DNA of 64,000 nt from NCBI GenBank assembly GCA_933228675.1, contig OW121741.1:19271510-19335509 (forward strand), in the 5' to 3' direction. The position numbers were made by a program, and so were the translations under genes. Positions 1 to 11,324 of the stretch are shown here, one piece after another. This stretch comes from Stomorhina lunata (Eukaryota; Arthropoda; Insecta; Diptera; Rhiniidae). The notes below the pieces were generated by a model that was given only the letters and a program-made list of their open reading frames with translations, was not told where the DNA came from and ran no database searches. Numbering within the stretch: the stretch's first letter is position 1; every line of letters starts with the position of its first letter.

Positions 1-645
1 TTTACTATAGAAAAGTTGACGATAGGAAGACTTTACTATAGAAAAGTTGACGATAGGAAGACTTTACTATAGAAAAGTTGACGATAGGAAGACTTTACTA
101 TAGAAAAGTTGACGATAGGAAGACTTTACTATAGAAAAGTTGACGATAGGAAGACTTTACTATAGAAAAGTTGACGATAGGAAGACTTTACTATAGAAAA
201 GTTGACGATAGGAAGACTTTACTGTAGAAAAGTTGACAATAGGAAGACTTTACTATAGAAAAGTTGACGATAGGAAGACTTTACTATAGAAAAGTTGACG
301 ATAGGAAGACTTTACTATTGAAAAGTTGACGATAGGTAGACTTTACTATAAAAAAGTTGACGATAGGAAGACTTTACTATAGAAAAGTTGACGTTAGGAA
401 GACATTTCTATAAAAATGTTGTGGTTACGAAGACATTTCTATAGAAAAGTTGACGTTAAGAACACATTTCTATAGACAAGTGGACGTTAGAAAGATATTT
501 CTATAGAAAAGTTGTAGTTAGGAAGACATTTCTATAGAAAAGTTGATATTGGGAAGAGATTTCTGTAGAAAAGTTGACGTTGGGAAGACATTTCTATAGA
601 AAAGTTGACGGTAGGAAGACATTTCTATAGAAAAGTTGGCAAGAG
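1..645 (+). repeat. A array: 31-bp minisatellite, forward orientation
   Basis: About 21 head-to-tail 31-bp units; unit one is 1-31. Each unit has CTATAGAAAAG followed by the tag GTTGACGATAGGAAGAC. Most units read TTTACTATAGAAAAG, so the left half of the TTTTCTATAGAAAA palindrome is changed. Units are nearly identical to about 385, then become increasingly divergent (ATTTCTATAGAAAAG with GTTAGGAAGAC tags) until the pattern stops near 645. A homogeneous interior with a decayed edge is what unequal exchange produces. The array is cut by the window start, so its true length is unknown. Confidence 0.97.
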
Positions 646-2109
646 AAAGACAAACAATTAATGTTTCTGCATAAATTATAAAATTAAAAAAAATTATTTA
701 CAACTTTTTAATTCACAAACTTCAAAGCTTCTTTAAGTTGAATTTAAAAGAAAGTTTATTTTATTTCATTTACATTAGTCTTCTGCATATTAATTATCTA
801 TTCCATATGTTTTTTCTTTACTTTATTTACTAGTTTTTAAGTTATTTTAAAATTATTGCATTTTAACCACTCGAGCGTATGATTAATATTAATTATGATA
901 TAATTTGCATTTTCTGTAATAACTTTAACATTTTTCAAACGATTTGAAAATTTTAAAAGGATTTATATTAAAAAGACTTTATTCTTTAAAGTGAAGTATA
1001 TCTTAAATACACATCATGCCGTTTTAATGGAAAATTTTTCAGTAGAACTTTAAATTTTAGCAATAAAATTGCTTTTGTATTGAATTGAGGGTATTTAAAA
1101 CCACCTAATCTGTCACCTTTTTCTTTTTCCCTTACAAGCAATTTTCTCTTTAATTTAATTCTATGGCTTTAGAATACATTTAAATTTCAACTCATTTTCT
1201 CCATATTTTTTCACTCCTTTATATAACTATCTATTATATGGCTAGAAAAATAAATTACATTTCTTTCACTCAAGCTTTTCATATTTTATATAAAAACTTA
1301 TATAGCTAAACTTTACTAGATTCCGGCAAAAAAAAGTGCTCATATTATTTTCCACTTTTTCTATATTTTTTAAACAAATTATGATGAACATGATTGCAAA
1401 AAAAGAATGAGATAATTATTTCTATATGCATTTAAAAACGGATTATGTATTAAAGAAAGAAATACTAAAAAAATATTTTTAATGCAAAAAAAAGGTGAAA
1501 AGTTATAATACTGATTTATTTGAAAACTACAATAGTACAATTTAGTTAGGAAAAAAAAACTTTTATATTTAAGTACTGGAAAATTGTGATATTAGGTGTA
1601 ACAAATGAATAGATTTTGGCTTTCAATTCAAAAAAATTAATGATAAGTAATTTAAATTGGAATTGAAATATTTTATTTTTGATAAAATTAAATTTGTTTA
1701 GCTTAAACATGATTAAAAAAGACTAGAACAGAACTAGAAAAGGACTGAACTTTTACCTTTTAATTACATAACCTCCTTCTAACTAAATGGAGGAAGATAA
1801 AACTTCCTCGAATTTGTTGCAACATTTTTTTTTGATTCCATGTGAAACTTTTCCTTATTTCTTTTCATAATAATAATTCTGTTTTTTTCGGAATTTCAAG
1901 GTAATTATCCATAACACAAAAAAAAAAACAGTTAGAATTGCTAAAAATATAAAAGTTTTTGTGGTACTCGAATAATTTTTTGCAAGTTGTGATTATTGAT
2001 TTATGTTTTTCCCCTTAAATTGTACATATAGCAGATGCAATAAAAGATTTTTTATATAAAGACAAATGTTTAAAAATAATTTTTTCTAAGTAAAAAAAAC
2101 CCTTCTCCT
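646..2109. other. AT-rich non-repeat DNA between A and A'
   Basis: No gene, RNA gene or convincing open frame is visible. The stretch is A/T homopolymer-rich. A short 11-bp-periodic run with AGAACAGAACTAGAAAAGG sits near 1722-1750 and resembles the degenerate 11-mer at 49830-49884. It is the spacer of the A/A' inverted pair. Confidence 0.7.
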
Positions 2110-3995
2110 GCCTTCATCTTTTCTACAGAAACCTCTTCCCCTGTAGTCAACTTTTCTATGGAAAACTCTTTCCCTATATTATACTTTTCTGTGAATACAC
2201 TACTTTTCTGTAGAAAACTCATTCACTGAAATCAACAGGGGAAGTGTCAACTTTTCTATAGTTAAAAAGCTTAATGTCTTTCTATCGTCAACTTTTCTAT
2301 AGTAAAGTCTTTCTATCGTCAACTTTTCTAAAGTAAAGTCTTCCTATCGTCAACTTTTCTAAAGTAAAGTCTTCCTATCGTCAACTTTTCTATAGTAAAG
2401 TCTTCCTATCGTCAACTTTTCTATAGAAAAGTCTTCCTATCGTCAACTTTTCTATAGTAAAGTCTTCCTATCGTCAACTTTTCTATAGTAAAGTCTTCCT
2501 ATCGTCAACTTTTCTATAGTAAAGTCTTCCTATCGTCAACTTTTCTATAGTAAAGTCTTCCTATCGTCAACTTTTCTATAGTAAAGTCTTCCTATCGTCA
2601 ACTTTTCTATAGTAAAGTCTTCCTATCGTCAACTTTTCTATAGTAAAGTCTTCCTATCGTCAACTTTTCTATAGTAAAGTCTTCCTATCGTCAACTTTTC
2701 TATGGAAAATTCTTCCTATCGTCAACTTTTCTATAGAAAAGTCTTCCTATCGTCAACTTTTCTATAGTAAAGTCTTACTTTCGTCAACTTTTCTATAGTA
2801 AAGTCTTCCTATCGTCAACTTTTCTATAGTAAAGTCTTCCTATCGTCAACTTTTCTATAGTAAAGTCTTCCTATCGTCAACTTTTCTATAGTAAAGTCTT
2901 CCTATCGTCAACTTTTCTATAGTAAAGTCTTCCTATCATCAACTTTTCTATAGTAAAGTCTTCCTATCGTCAACTTTTCTATAGTAAAGTCTTCCTATCG
3001 TCAACTTTTCTATAGTAAAGTCTTCCTATCGTCAACTTTTCTATAGTAAAGTCTTCCTATCGTCAACTTTTCTATAGTAATGTCTTCCTATAGTCAACTT
3101 TTCTATAGTAAAGTCTTCCTATCGTCAACTTTTCTATAGTAAAGTTGACGATAGGAATATCGTCAACTTTTCTATAGTAAAGTCTTCCTATCGTCAACTT
3201 TTCTATAGTAAAGTCTTCCTATCGTCAACTTTTCTATAGTAAAGTCTTCCTATCGTCAACTTTTCTATAGAAAAGTCTTCCTATCGTCAACTTTTCTATA
3301 GAAAAGTCTTCCTATCGTCAACTTTTCTATAGAAAAGTCTTCCTATCGTCAACATTTCTATAGAAAAGTCTTCCTATCGTCAACTTTTCTGTAGAAAAGT
3401 CTTCCTATCGTCAACTTTTCTATAGAAAAGTCTTCCTATCGTCAACTTTTCTATAGAAAAGTCTTCCTATCGTCAACTTTTCTATAGAAAAGTCTTCCTA
3501 TCGTCAACTTTTCTATAGAAAAGTCTTCCTATCGTCAACTTTTCTATAGTAAAGTCTTCCTATCGTCAACTTTTCTATAGTAAAGTCTTCCTATCGTCAA
3601 CTTTTCTATGGTAAAGTCTTCCTATCGTCAACTTTTCTATAGTAAAGTCTTCCTATCGTCAACTTTTCTATAGTAAAGTTTTCCTATCGTCAACTTTTCT
3701 ATAGTAAAGTCTTCCTATCGTCAACTTTTCTATAGTAAAGTCTTCCTACCGTCAACTTTTCTATAGTAAAGTCTTCCTATCGTCAACTTTTCTATAGTAA
3801 AGTCTTCCTATCGTCAACTGTTCTATAGTAAAGTCTTCCTATCTTCAACTTTTCTATAGTAAAGTCTTCCTATCGTCAACTTTTCTATAGTAAAGTCTTC
3901 CTATCGTCAACTTTCCTATAGTAAAATCTTCCTATCGTCAACTTTTCTATATTAAAGTCTACCTATCATCAACTTTTCTATAGAAATGTCTTTTC
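2110..3995 (-). repeat. A' array: 31-bp minisatellite, reverse orientation of A
   Basis: About 60 units, each the reverse complement of the A unit (tag GTCTTCCTATCGTCAAC next to TTTTCTATAGTAAA). The left edge (2110-2270) is degenerate and the interior is nearly uniform. Units at about 3250-3550 carry CTATAGAAAAG, which restores the full TTTTCTATAGAAAA palindrome, while the rest carry CTATAGTAAAG. The right edge decays from about 3900. One unit is flipped at 3116-3157 (listed separately). Confidence 0.97.
3116..3157. repeat. Perfect hairpin at an orientation switch inside A'
   Basis: The 17-bp arm TTCCTATCGTCAACTTT (3116-3132) and its exact reverse complement (3141-3157) flank the 8-nt loop TCTATAGT. 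It forms where one A' unit runs into a partial unit of A orientation before the array resumes at about 3160. Arms were read base by base. Confidence 0.93.
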
Positions 3996-5229
3996 TGTAG
4001 GTTATATAATTTTGATTTCTTTTTAAGAAAATATATAGTGTGTGGGACAGTATAATGAGTTCAGGAAAGGGTAATTGTTCTACAAATATTCAATTAATTG
4101 ACCATAAAATTTTTCTTTTGTTATATAGCACTTTAAACTAGGATGTGACATTGGGATGAAAGAAAAGTATAAAAACTTTAATTCATTATTATCTTCACAA
4201 AAAGTGTAATAAAGGGAGAAAGAAGTACAAGAGATATAAAGGTTAAGCCTTGATTTTAATTGTAAAATGCAAACACAGATGAATACTTAGAAATTTGAGT
4301 TTATTTGCACACACAAGCACACACATACATTTGTATATACACATACAGACAATTAGTTAACAACACACAAACTATTATGACTACAACAATTGGTTTTGAC
4401 CCTTTTGATACTCATAACTGTTTTATTTACTTTGCCTCAACTCATAGACCATTATTAAGATAACAATTACTGTGATTGTGTGTGTTTGTACGATTCTGTT
4501 AAACTGTAAATGTATGTGTTTAGTTCCGTTAGACATTTTTATTTTAACTCCCCATTTTTGTTATTGCTATTGTTGTATTTTTTGTTTCTTCTGTTTGTCT
4601 CTGAGTAGTTACAAGTTTAAATTTCCTTGATGAATTCGCTTATATCCTATTTTTAAATTTTTTCCTACAATTTCTGTTAGAAATTTTCTTTATTTGCTTT
4701 AGTTTCAAGCAGCAGAAAAAGGAGAAAAAATAACGAGAAAACTCAACTGAAACTAAATTTAACTTTATGTTTCTATATATACGCCTCAAAGAATTTCTAT
4801 AAAAGACAAAGTCAACGGTTAATGTTATAGTAGTAGTTCTAAAGTTTTATTTTGTTGATTTAAAAACTGCATAAAAAAAACTATTGTAGCAAAAAATGCA
4901 GAAAAAATCTAGAAAAATTCTAGAAAAAAAAATCCAATAACATTATTGTTAACTTAGTAAAGGTTGAGATTCATTTAGTTACTACCAACTTGTTGTTTGT
5001 TCATATTGTATGAAGAGTGCTCAAGGTTAGTTCTTGATCCTTTACATCCTTCTTCCTTCTGGCTCATGCTCAACCAAATAACAATGACAAGTTTTGTTAA
5101 ACATAAAAGTTAACAAGAATTAATTTAATTATTGTTAAAGCTTTAGAGGCTGAACTGGAAGGTAAAGTGTATTAAACAAATTATAATAAAATATTAAAAT
5201 GTTTTAAGAAAATTATTAAAAGTTAAAGT
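3996..5229. other. AT-rich non-repeat DNA
   Basis: No gene is supported. A CA-rich stretch lies at about 4308-4350 (CACACACAAGCACACACATAC). The A-rich segment 4870-4935 contains two copies of TCTAGAAAAA. From about 5160 the sequence grades into the degenerate start of the B array. Confidence 0.65.
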
Positions 5230-7110
5230 TTTTTAAAGAATTTTTATAGCAAAAAATTTTTGTAAAGAAAAATATTTATTGAAAAATTTTAATTACGTAA
5301 AATTTTTATAACAAAAAATTTTCTATGGAAAAATTTTCATAATGAAAAATTTTCTAAAGAAAAATTTTCTATAGAAACATTTCTATAACGAAAAATTTTC
5401 TATAGAAAAATTTTTTAACAACAATTTTTTTAACGAAAAATTTTCTATAAAAAAAATTTATAACGAAAAATTTTCTATAGAAAATTTCTATATAAAAAAA
5501 TTTTTAAAATGAAAAATTTTATAAAGAAAAATTTTTGTAACGAAAAGTTTTCTATAGAAAAATTTTTATAACGAAAAATTTTCATTAAAAAAATTTTAAT
5601 AACAAAAAATTTCCTACAGAAACATTTTTATAACGAAAAATTTTCTACAGAAAAATTTTTGTAAAGAAAAATTTTAATAACGAAAAATTTCTATAAACAA
5701 ATTTTTATAACGAAAAATTTTTGATAGAATAATTTTTATGACGTAAAATTTTCTATTGAAAAATTTTTATGACGAAAAATTTTCTTTAGAAAAATTTTCT
5801 ATAGAAAAATTTTTATGACGAAAAATTTTTGTGACGAAAAAATTTCTATAGAAGAAGTTTTATGACGAAAAATTTTCTATAGAAAAATTTTTATGACGAA
5901 AAATTTTCTATAGAAAATTTTTTACGAAGAAAAAGTTTTATGAAGAAAAATTTTCTATAGAAACATTTTTATGACGAAAAATTTTCTATAGAAAAATTTT
6001 TATGACGAAAAATTTTCTATAGAAAAATTTTTATGACGAAAAATTTTCTATAGAAAAATTTTTATGACGAAAAATTTTCTATAGAAAAATTTTTATGACG
6101 AAAAATTTTCTATAGAAAAATTTTTATGACGAAAAATTTTCTATAGAAAAATTTTTATGACGAAAAATTTTCTATAGAAAAATTTTTATGACGAAAAATT
6201 TTCTATAGAAAAATTTTTATGACGAAAAATTTTCTATAGAAAAATTTTTATGACGAAAAATTTTCTATAGAAAAATTTTTATGACGAAAAATTTTCTATA
6301 GAAAAATTTTTATGACGAAAAATTTTCTATAGAAAAATTTTTATGACGAAAAATTTTCTATAGAAAAGTTTTTATGACGAAAAATTTTCTATAGAAAAAT
6401 TTTTATGACGAAAAATTTTCTATAGAAAATTTTTATGATAAAAAATTTTCTATAGAAAAATTTTTATAACGAAAAATTTTCTATAGACAAATTTTTATGA
6501 CGAAAAATTTTCTATAGAAAAATTTTTATGACGAAAAATTTTCTATAGAAAAATTTTCTATAGAAAAATTTTCTATAGAAAAATTTTTATGACGAAAAAT
6601 TTTCTATAGAAAAATTTTTATGACGAAAAATTTTCTATAGAAAAATTTTTATGACGAAAAATTTTCTATAGAAAAATTTTTGTGACGAAAAAGTTTCTAT
6701 AGAAAAATTTTTATGACGAAAAATTTTCTATAGAAAAATTTTTATGACGAAAAATTTTTATGACGAAAAATTTTGTATAGAAAAATTTTTATGACGAAAA
6801 GTTTTCTATAGAAAAATTTTTATGACGAAAAATTTTCTATAGAAAAATTTTTATGACGAAAAATTTTTTATAGAAAAATTTTTATGACGAAAAATTTTCT
6901 ATAGAACAATTTTTATGACGAAACATTTTCTATAGAAAAATTTTTGTAACCAAAAATTTTATGTAGAAAAATGTTTGTAACAAAAAATTGTTTATAAACA
7001 AATATTTATAACCAAAAATTCTCTATAGAAAAATTTTTAAAACGAGAAATTTTCGATAGAAAAATTTTTATAACGAAAAATTTTCTATAGTAAATTAGGC
7101 GAAATTTTTA
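5230..7110 (+). repeat. B array: 31-bp minisatellite
   Basis: About 60 units with core ATTTTCTATAGAAAAAT and tag TTTTTATGACGAAAAA. The edges 5230-5880 and 6900-7110 are degenerate, and 5950-6900 is nearly uniform. The unit looks like a dimer of 15- and 16-bp halves (CTATAGAAAAATTTT and TATGACGAAAAATTTT). Half-unit steps are seen near 5340-5370, 5800-5815 and 6540-6580, where CTATAGAAAAATTTT repeats at 15 bp. Confidence 0.96.
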
Positions 7111-7375
7111 GTTTTATATTGAGCAGGCGATAGCCCTAGTTTTCTATAGAAAAGTATTCTACAGCACTAGTTTTCTATAGAAAAGTAGGCGAAGGTCGTA
7201 GTTTTCTATAGAACTGTAGAAGTCGGCCCTAATTTTCTATAGAAAAATAGGTGTTGGCCATAGTTTTCTGTAGAAAAGTAGGCAACAGTAATAGTTTTCT
7301 ATAGAAAAGTAGGCAACAGCAATAGTTTTCTATAGAAAAGTAGGCAACGACCCTAGTTTTTTATAAAAGCTATAT
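7111..7375 (+). repeat. C array, degenerate left part
   Basis: About eight 31-bp-like units that keep TAGTTTTCTATAGAAAAGTAGG while the spacer tag changes from unit to unit (GCGATAGCCC, GAAGGTCG, GTGTTGGCCA, GCAACAGTAA, GCAACAGCAA, GCAACGACCC). It directly adjoins the end of B with no non-repeat DNA between them, as if B units had graded into C units. Confidence 0.85.
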
Positions 7376-8169
7376 AAAACCTAAATCTATATATTAATAT
7401 AATATTTAATATCATCCCTAATGTATGCTTTACTTTGTATTAGCACATTACGCCAGAAGGTATGCTTTAATTTGTGTGCAGCATTTTAAAGCATTAACTA
7501 TATATGTTCTCAATCAATTTGCTTTCATTTTATAGACCAAAATATCCCCAGCAATAACGAAAATTGAATTTTTTTTTGCCCATATTTTTGCAACATGGTA
7601 TAACAAATTGATTGTATCGAGTTTTCTTTGCCCCATAACTCTCTCCTAAAGCAAACATTTATAATGTTATATTTCTTTTTCCTCTCACTCTCTTTCTGGT
7701 TATTTTCCAGCAAATTTAAAAATTATGTTGTCATTCTATAGTTTTCTCCCTTTAGTTAGAAATATATGCAATTTAATATTTTTTATGCAAAATTTGGCAC
7801 TCAATTTGGTTAGAATTTTTGTACTTTTTTAATTTTATTTTTCATTTTTCTATATTTTTCCATATTGAAATAAAACGTTAAGAGTATTATGAAGTTTAAA
7901 CAAATGTTTATTCATGTGCCATGAATTATATTTGTGGTTATTTTGTAAACGCTTCGTTTACATTTGAGTTGCGCTTTCCTTTTTTTAGTGTTTGGAAATT
8001 TATAAAAAAAAATATTTTTGTAGAATTTTTTTTTGTTGCACATCGTATGGGGCATATCGAGTTGCTTTGGCAGGAATTTACTAAAGTCAAGGTTATGGCG
8101 AATAGGTTTTTTCTTGTTATTTTAAAATATTTTGTTGGAAAATTATATAGAAATTCAAACAAAATGCAA
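7376..8169. other. Non-repeat insertion interrupting the C array
   Basis: AT-rich DNA splitting C into two pieces of the same orientation. Overlapping open frames occur on both strands at about 7921-8196, but they are rich in Phe, Lys and Asn as expected by chance in T/A-rich DNA. The plus frame runs into the C array. No gene is supported. Confidence 0.65.
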
Positions 8170-10236
8170 AAGCCATATTTTTCTCTAGAAAAGTAGGCGA
8201 CAGATCTAGTTTTCCATAGAAAAGTAGGCGATAGCCCTAGTTTTCTATAGAAAAGTAGGCGACAGCCCTAGTTTTCTATAGAAAAGTAGGCGACAGCCCT
8301 AGTTTTCTATAGAAAAGTAGGCGACAGCCCTAGTTTTCTATAGAAAAGTAGGCGACAGCCCTAGTTTTCTATAGAAAAGTAGGCGACAGCCCTAGTTTTC
8401 TATAGAAAAGTAGGCGACAGCCCTAGTTTTCTATATGTTTCTATAGAAAAGTAGGCGACAGCCCTAGTTTTCTATAAAAAAGTAGGCGACAGCCCTAGTT
8501 TTCTATAAAAAAGTAGGCGACAGCCCTAGTTTTCTATAGAAAAGTAGGGGACAGCCCTAGTTTTCTATAGAAAAGTAGGCGACAGCCCTAGTTTTCTATA
8601 GAAAAGTAGGCGACAGAACTGGTTTTCTATAGCAAAGTAGGCGACAGCCCTAGTTTTCTATAGAAAAGTAGGCGACAGCCCTAGTTTTCTATAGAAAAGT
8701 AGGCGACAGCCCTAGTTTTCTATAGAAAAGTAGGCGACAGCCCTAGTTTTCTATAGAAAAGTAGGCGACAGCCGTAGTTTTCTATAGAAAAGTAGGCGAC
8801 AGCGCTAGTTTTCTATAGAAAATTAGGCGACAGCGCTAGTTTTCTATAGAAAAGTAGGCGACAGCCCTAGTTTTCTATAGAAAAGTAGGCGACAGCCCTA
8901 GTTTTCTATAGAAAAGTAGGCGACAGCCCTAGTTTTCTATAGAAAAGTAGGCGACAGCCCTAGTTTTCTATAGAAAAGTAGGCGACAGCCCTAGTTTTCT
9001 ATAGAAAAGTAGGCGACAGCCCTAGTTTTCTATAGAAAAGTAGGCGACAGCCCTAGTTTTCTATAGAAAAGTAGGCGACAGCCCTAGTTTTCTATAGAAA
9101 AGTAGGCGACAGCCCTAGTTTTCTATAGAAAAGTAGGCGACAGCCCTAGTTTTCTATAGAAAAGTAGGCGACAGCCCTAGTTTTCTATAGAAAAGTAGGC
9201 GACAGCCCTAGTTTTCTATAGAAAAGTAGGCGACAGCCCTAGTTTTCTATAGAAAAGTAGGCGACAGCCCTAGTTTTCTATAGAAAAGTAGGCAACAGCC
9301 CTAGTTTTCTATAGAAAAGTAGGCGACAGCCCTAGTTTTCTATAGAAAAGTAGGCGACAGCCCTAGTTTTCTATAGAAAAGTAGGCGACAGCCCTAGTTT
9401 TCTATAGAAAAGTAGGCGACAGCCCTAGTTTTCTATAGAAAAGTAGGCGACAGCCCTAGTTTTCTATAGAAAAGTAGGCGACAGCCCTAGTTTTCTATAG
9501 AAAAGTAGGCGACAGCCCTAGTTTTCTATAGAAAAGTAGGCGACAGCGCTAGTTTTCTATAGAAAATTAGGCGACAGCGCTAGTTTTCTATAGAAAAGTA
9601 GGCGACAGCCCTAGTTTTCTATAGAAAAGTAGGCGACAGCCCTAGTTTTCTATAGAAAAGTAGGCGACAGCCCTAGTTTTCTATAGAAAAGTAGGCGACA
9701 GCCCTAGTTTTCTATAGAAAAGTAGGCGACAGCCCTAGTTTTCTATAGAAAAGTAGGCGACAGCCCTAGTTTTCTATAGAAAAGTAGGCGACAGCCCTAG
9801 TTTTCTATAGAAAAGTAGGCGACAGCCCTAGTTTTCTATAGAAAAGTAGGCGACAGCCCTAGTTTTCTATAGAAAAGTAGGCGACAGCCCTAGTTTTCTA
9901 TAGAAAAGTAGGCGACAGCCCTAGTTTTCTATAGAAAAGTAGGCGACAGCCCTAGTTTTCTATAGAAAAGTAGGCGACAGCCCTAGTTTTCTATAGAAAA
10001 GTAGGCGACAGCCCTAGTTTTCTATAGAAAAGTAGGCGACAGCCCTAGTTTTCTATAGAAAAGTAGGCGACAGCCCTAGTTTTCTATAGAAAAGTAGGCG
10101 ACAGCCCTAGTTTTCTATAGAAAAGTAGGCGACAGCCCTAGTTTTCTATAGAAAAGTAGGCGACAGCCCTAGTTTTCTATAGAAAAGTAGGCGACAGCCC
10201 TAGTTTTCTATAGAAAAGTAGGCGACAGCCCTAGTT
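8170..10236 (+). repeat. C array: 31-bp minisatellite, homogeneous part
   Basis: About 66 units with TTTTCTATAGAAAA followed by the tag GTAGGCGACAGCCCTAG. Most units are identical. Rare variants (AGCGCTAG with AAATTAGG) occur as the same pair at 8801 and 9545, exactly 744 bp (24 units) apart, showing an internal segmental duplication. A small insertion lies near 8430-8445. It ends abruptly at 10236. Confidence 0.98.
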
Positions 10237-11324
10237 CAATAGAATATTATATAGAAACGTAGGTGGCAGACCTGGTTTTATTCTTAATTTTCTATAGAAA
10301 GGTTTTTAATAGCTTTAATTTTAAAGCTTTATACTAAAGATTATTACAATTTTAATGCTACCTTTTGCATATTTAAATTCTTTATAATATTTGTTAAAGC
10401 CTTCTTTTAGGCTTATAATAGACAAATACTCTGCTATATGTTTACTCTAGTTCACTAATGTAATGTCATTGTTTCTTTACCCAACTCTTGTCTTTACATG
10501 TCTCTTATACCTGGAAAAAAACTGCATTAACTCTGTCGTCAAAACCCTTTAGCGCCCATCTCGTTTCGTATTCTTGCCACATGTATTGAGTTGTTGTTGT
10601 TAACTTTGCTTTACGATCCATATATATACATATGAGTGTGTATGTATGAGTATAAACCTGAGGCTTTTTCCTTTCTAAATGTTGACTGTGTCAAAAGACA
10701 TTTGTCATCATAACTTTAGATATGAATGAAAGTTGTTATGAAAACACTGAGTTTCTATCTCATGTTCATGGCATGAGTATGAGCCTTCAGAGACTTCTGA
10801 GTTTTTGCTGTGTTAAAGATTTAAAGTAATTTCTATATATGAATGTAAATATATGTGTTTGAAATGTATGTGTGTGCCTGAGAGAGTATATGTGTATCTA
10901 TGTCTCTGCTTTTTCTAACTTTTACATTCATATGGGTGTGAAAAACTAATGTACAAAAGTTTAGTTTAAAGTCATGAATTATGCGACTTTGTGGTTTTAT
11001 TGCCAGCATTGTTGCAACAGAAACGAAACCAAAATATAGAGAAGTGTTGAAAAAGTGACAGTAATAATACATTGCAACTGAACTACCAACTCTTTGATGT
11101 TAAAATTGTTCGTATAAATTTACGACTCGAGTGAAAGAATCTTACATGCTGTTAAAAAATGATGGCAGTTTTGAAGCAACAAAATAGACAAAAATACTAA
11201 ATTGGGCGAAAAATATAGAATTTAAATTGTGTCAATTTTTCAAAGAATTGCAGCAAAATTTTGTGGTTTAAATTTAAATTATGAACTAGGCATATCTTCT
11301 ACATTTCTTTCAAAAAGGAAGGCT
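10237..11324. other. AT-rich non-repeat DNA
   Basis: No gene is supported. Contains TATATATACATATGAGTGTG-like TG/TA microsatellite text near 10618-10655 and 10835-10905. The minus-strand frame across 10833-11072 is mostly derived from that low-complexity text. Confidence 0.65.

Noticed and set aside
7921..8196. 91-residue plus-strand frame and its antisense partner
   Set aside because: Phe/Lys-rich composition matches AT-rich DNA, frames overlap on both strands, and the plus frame runs into the C repeat.
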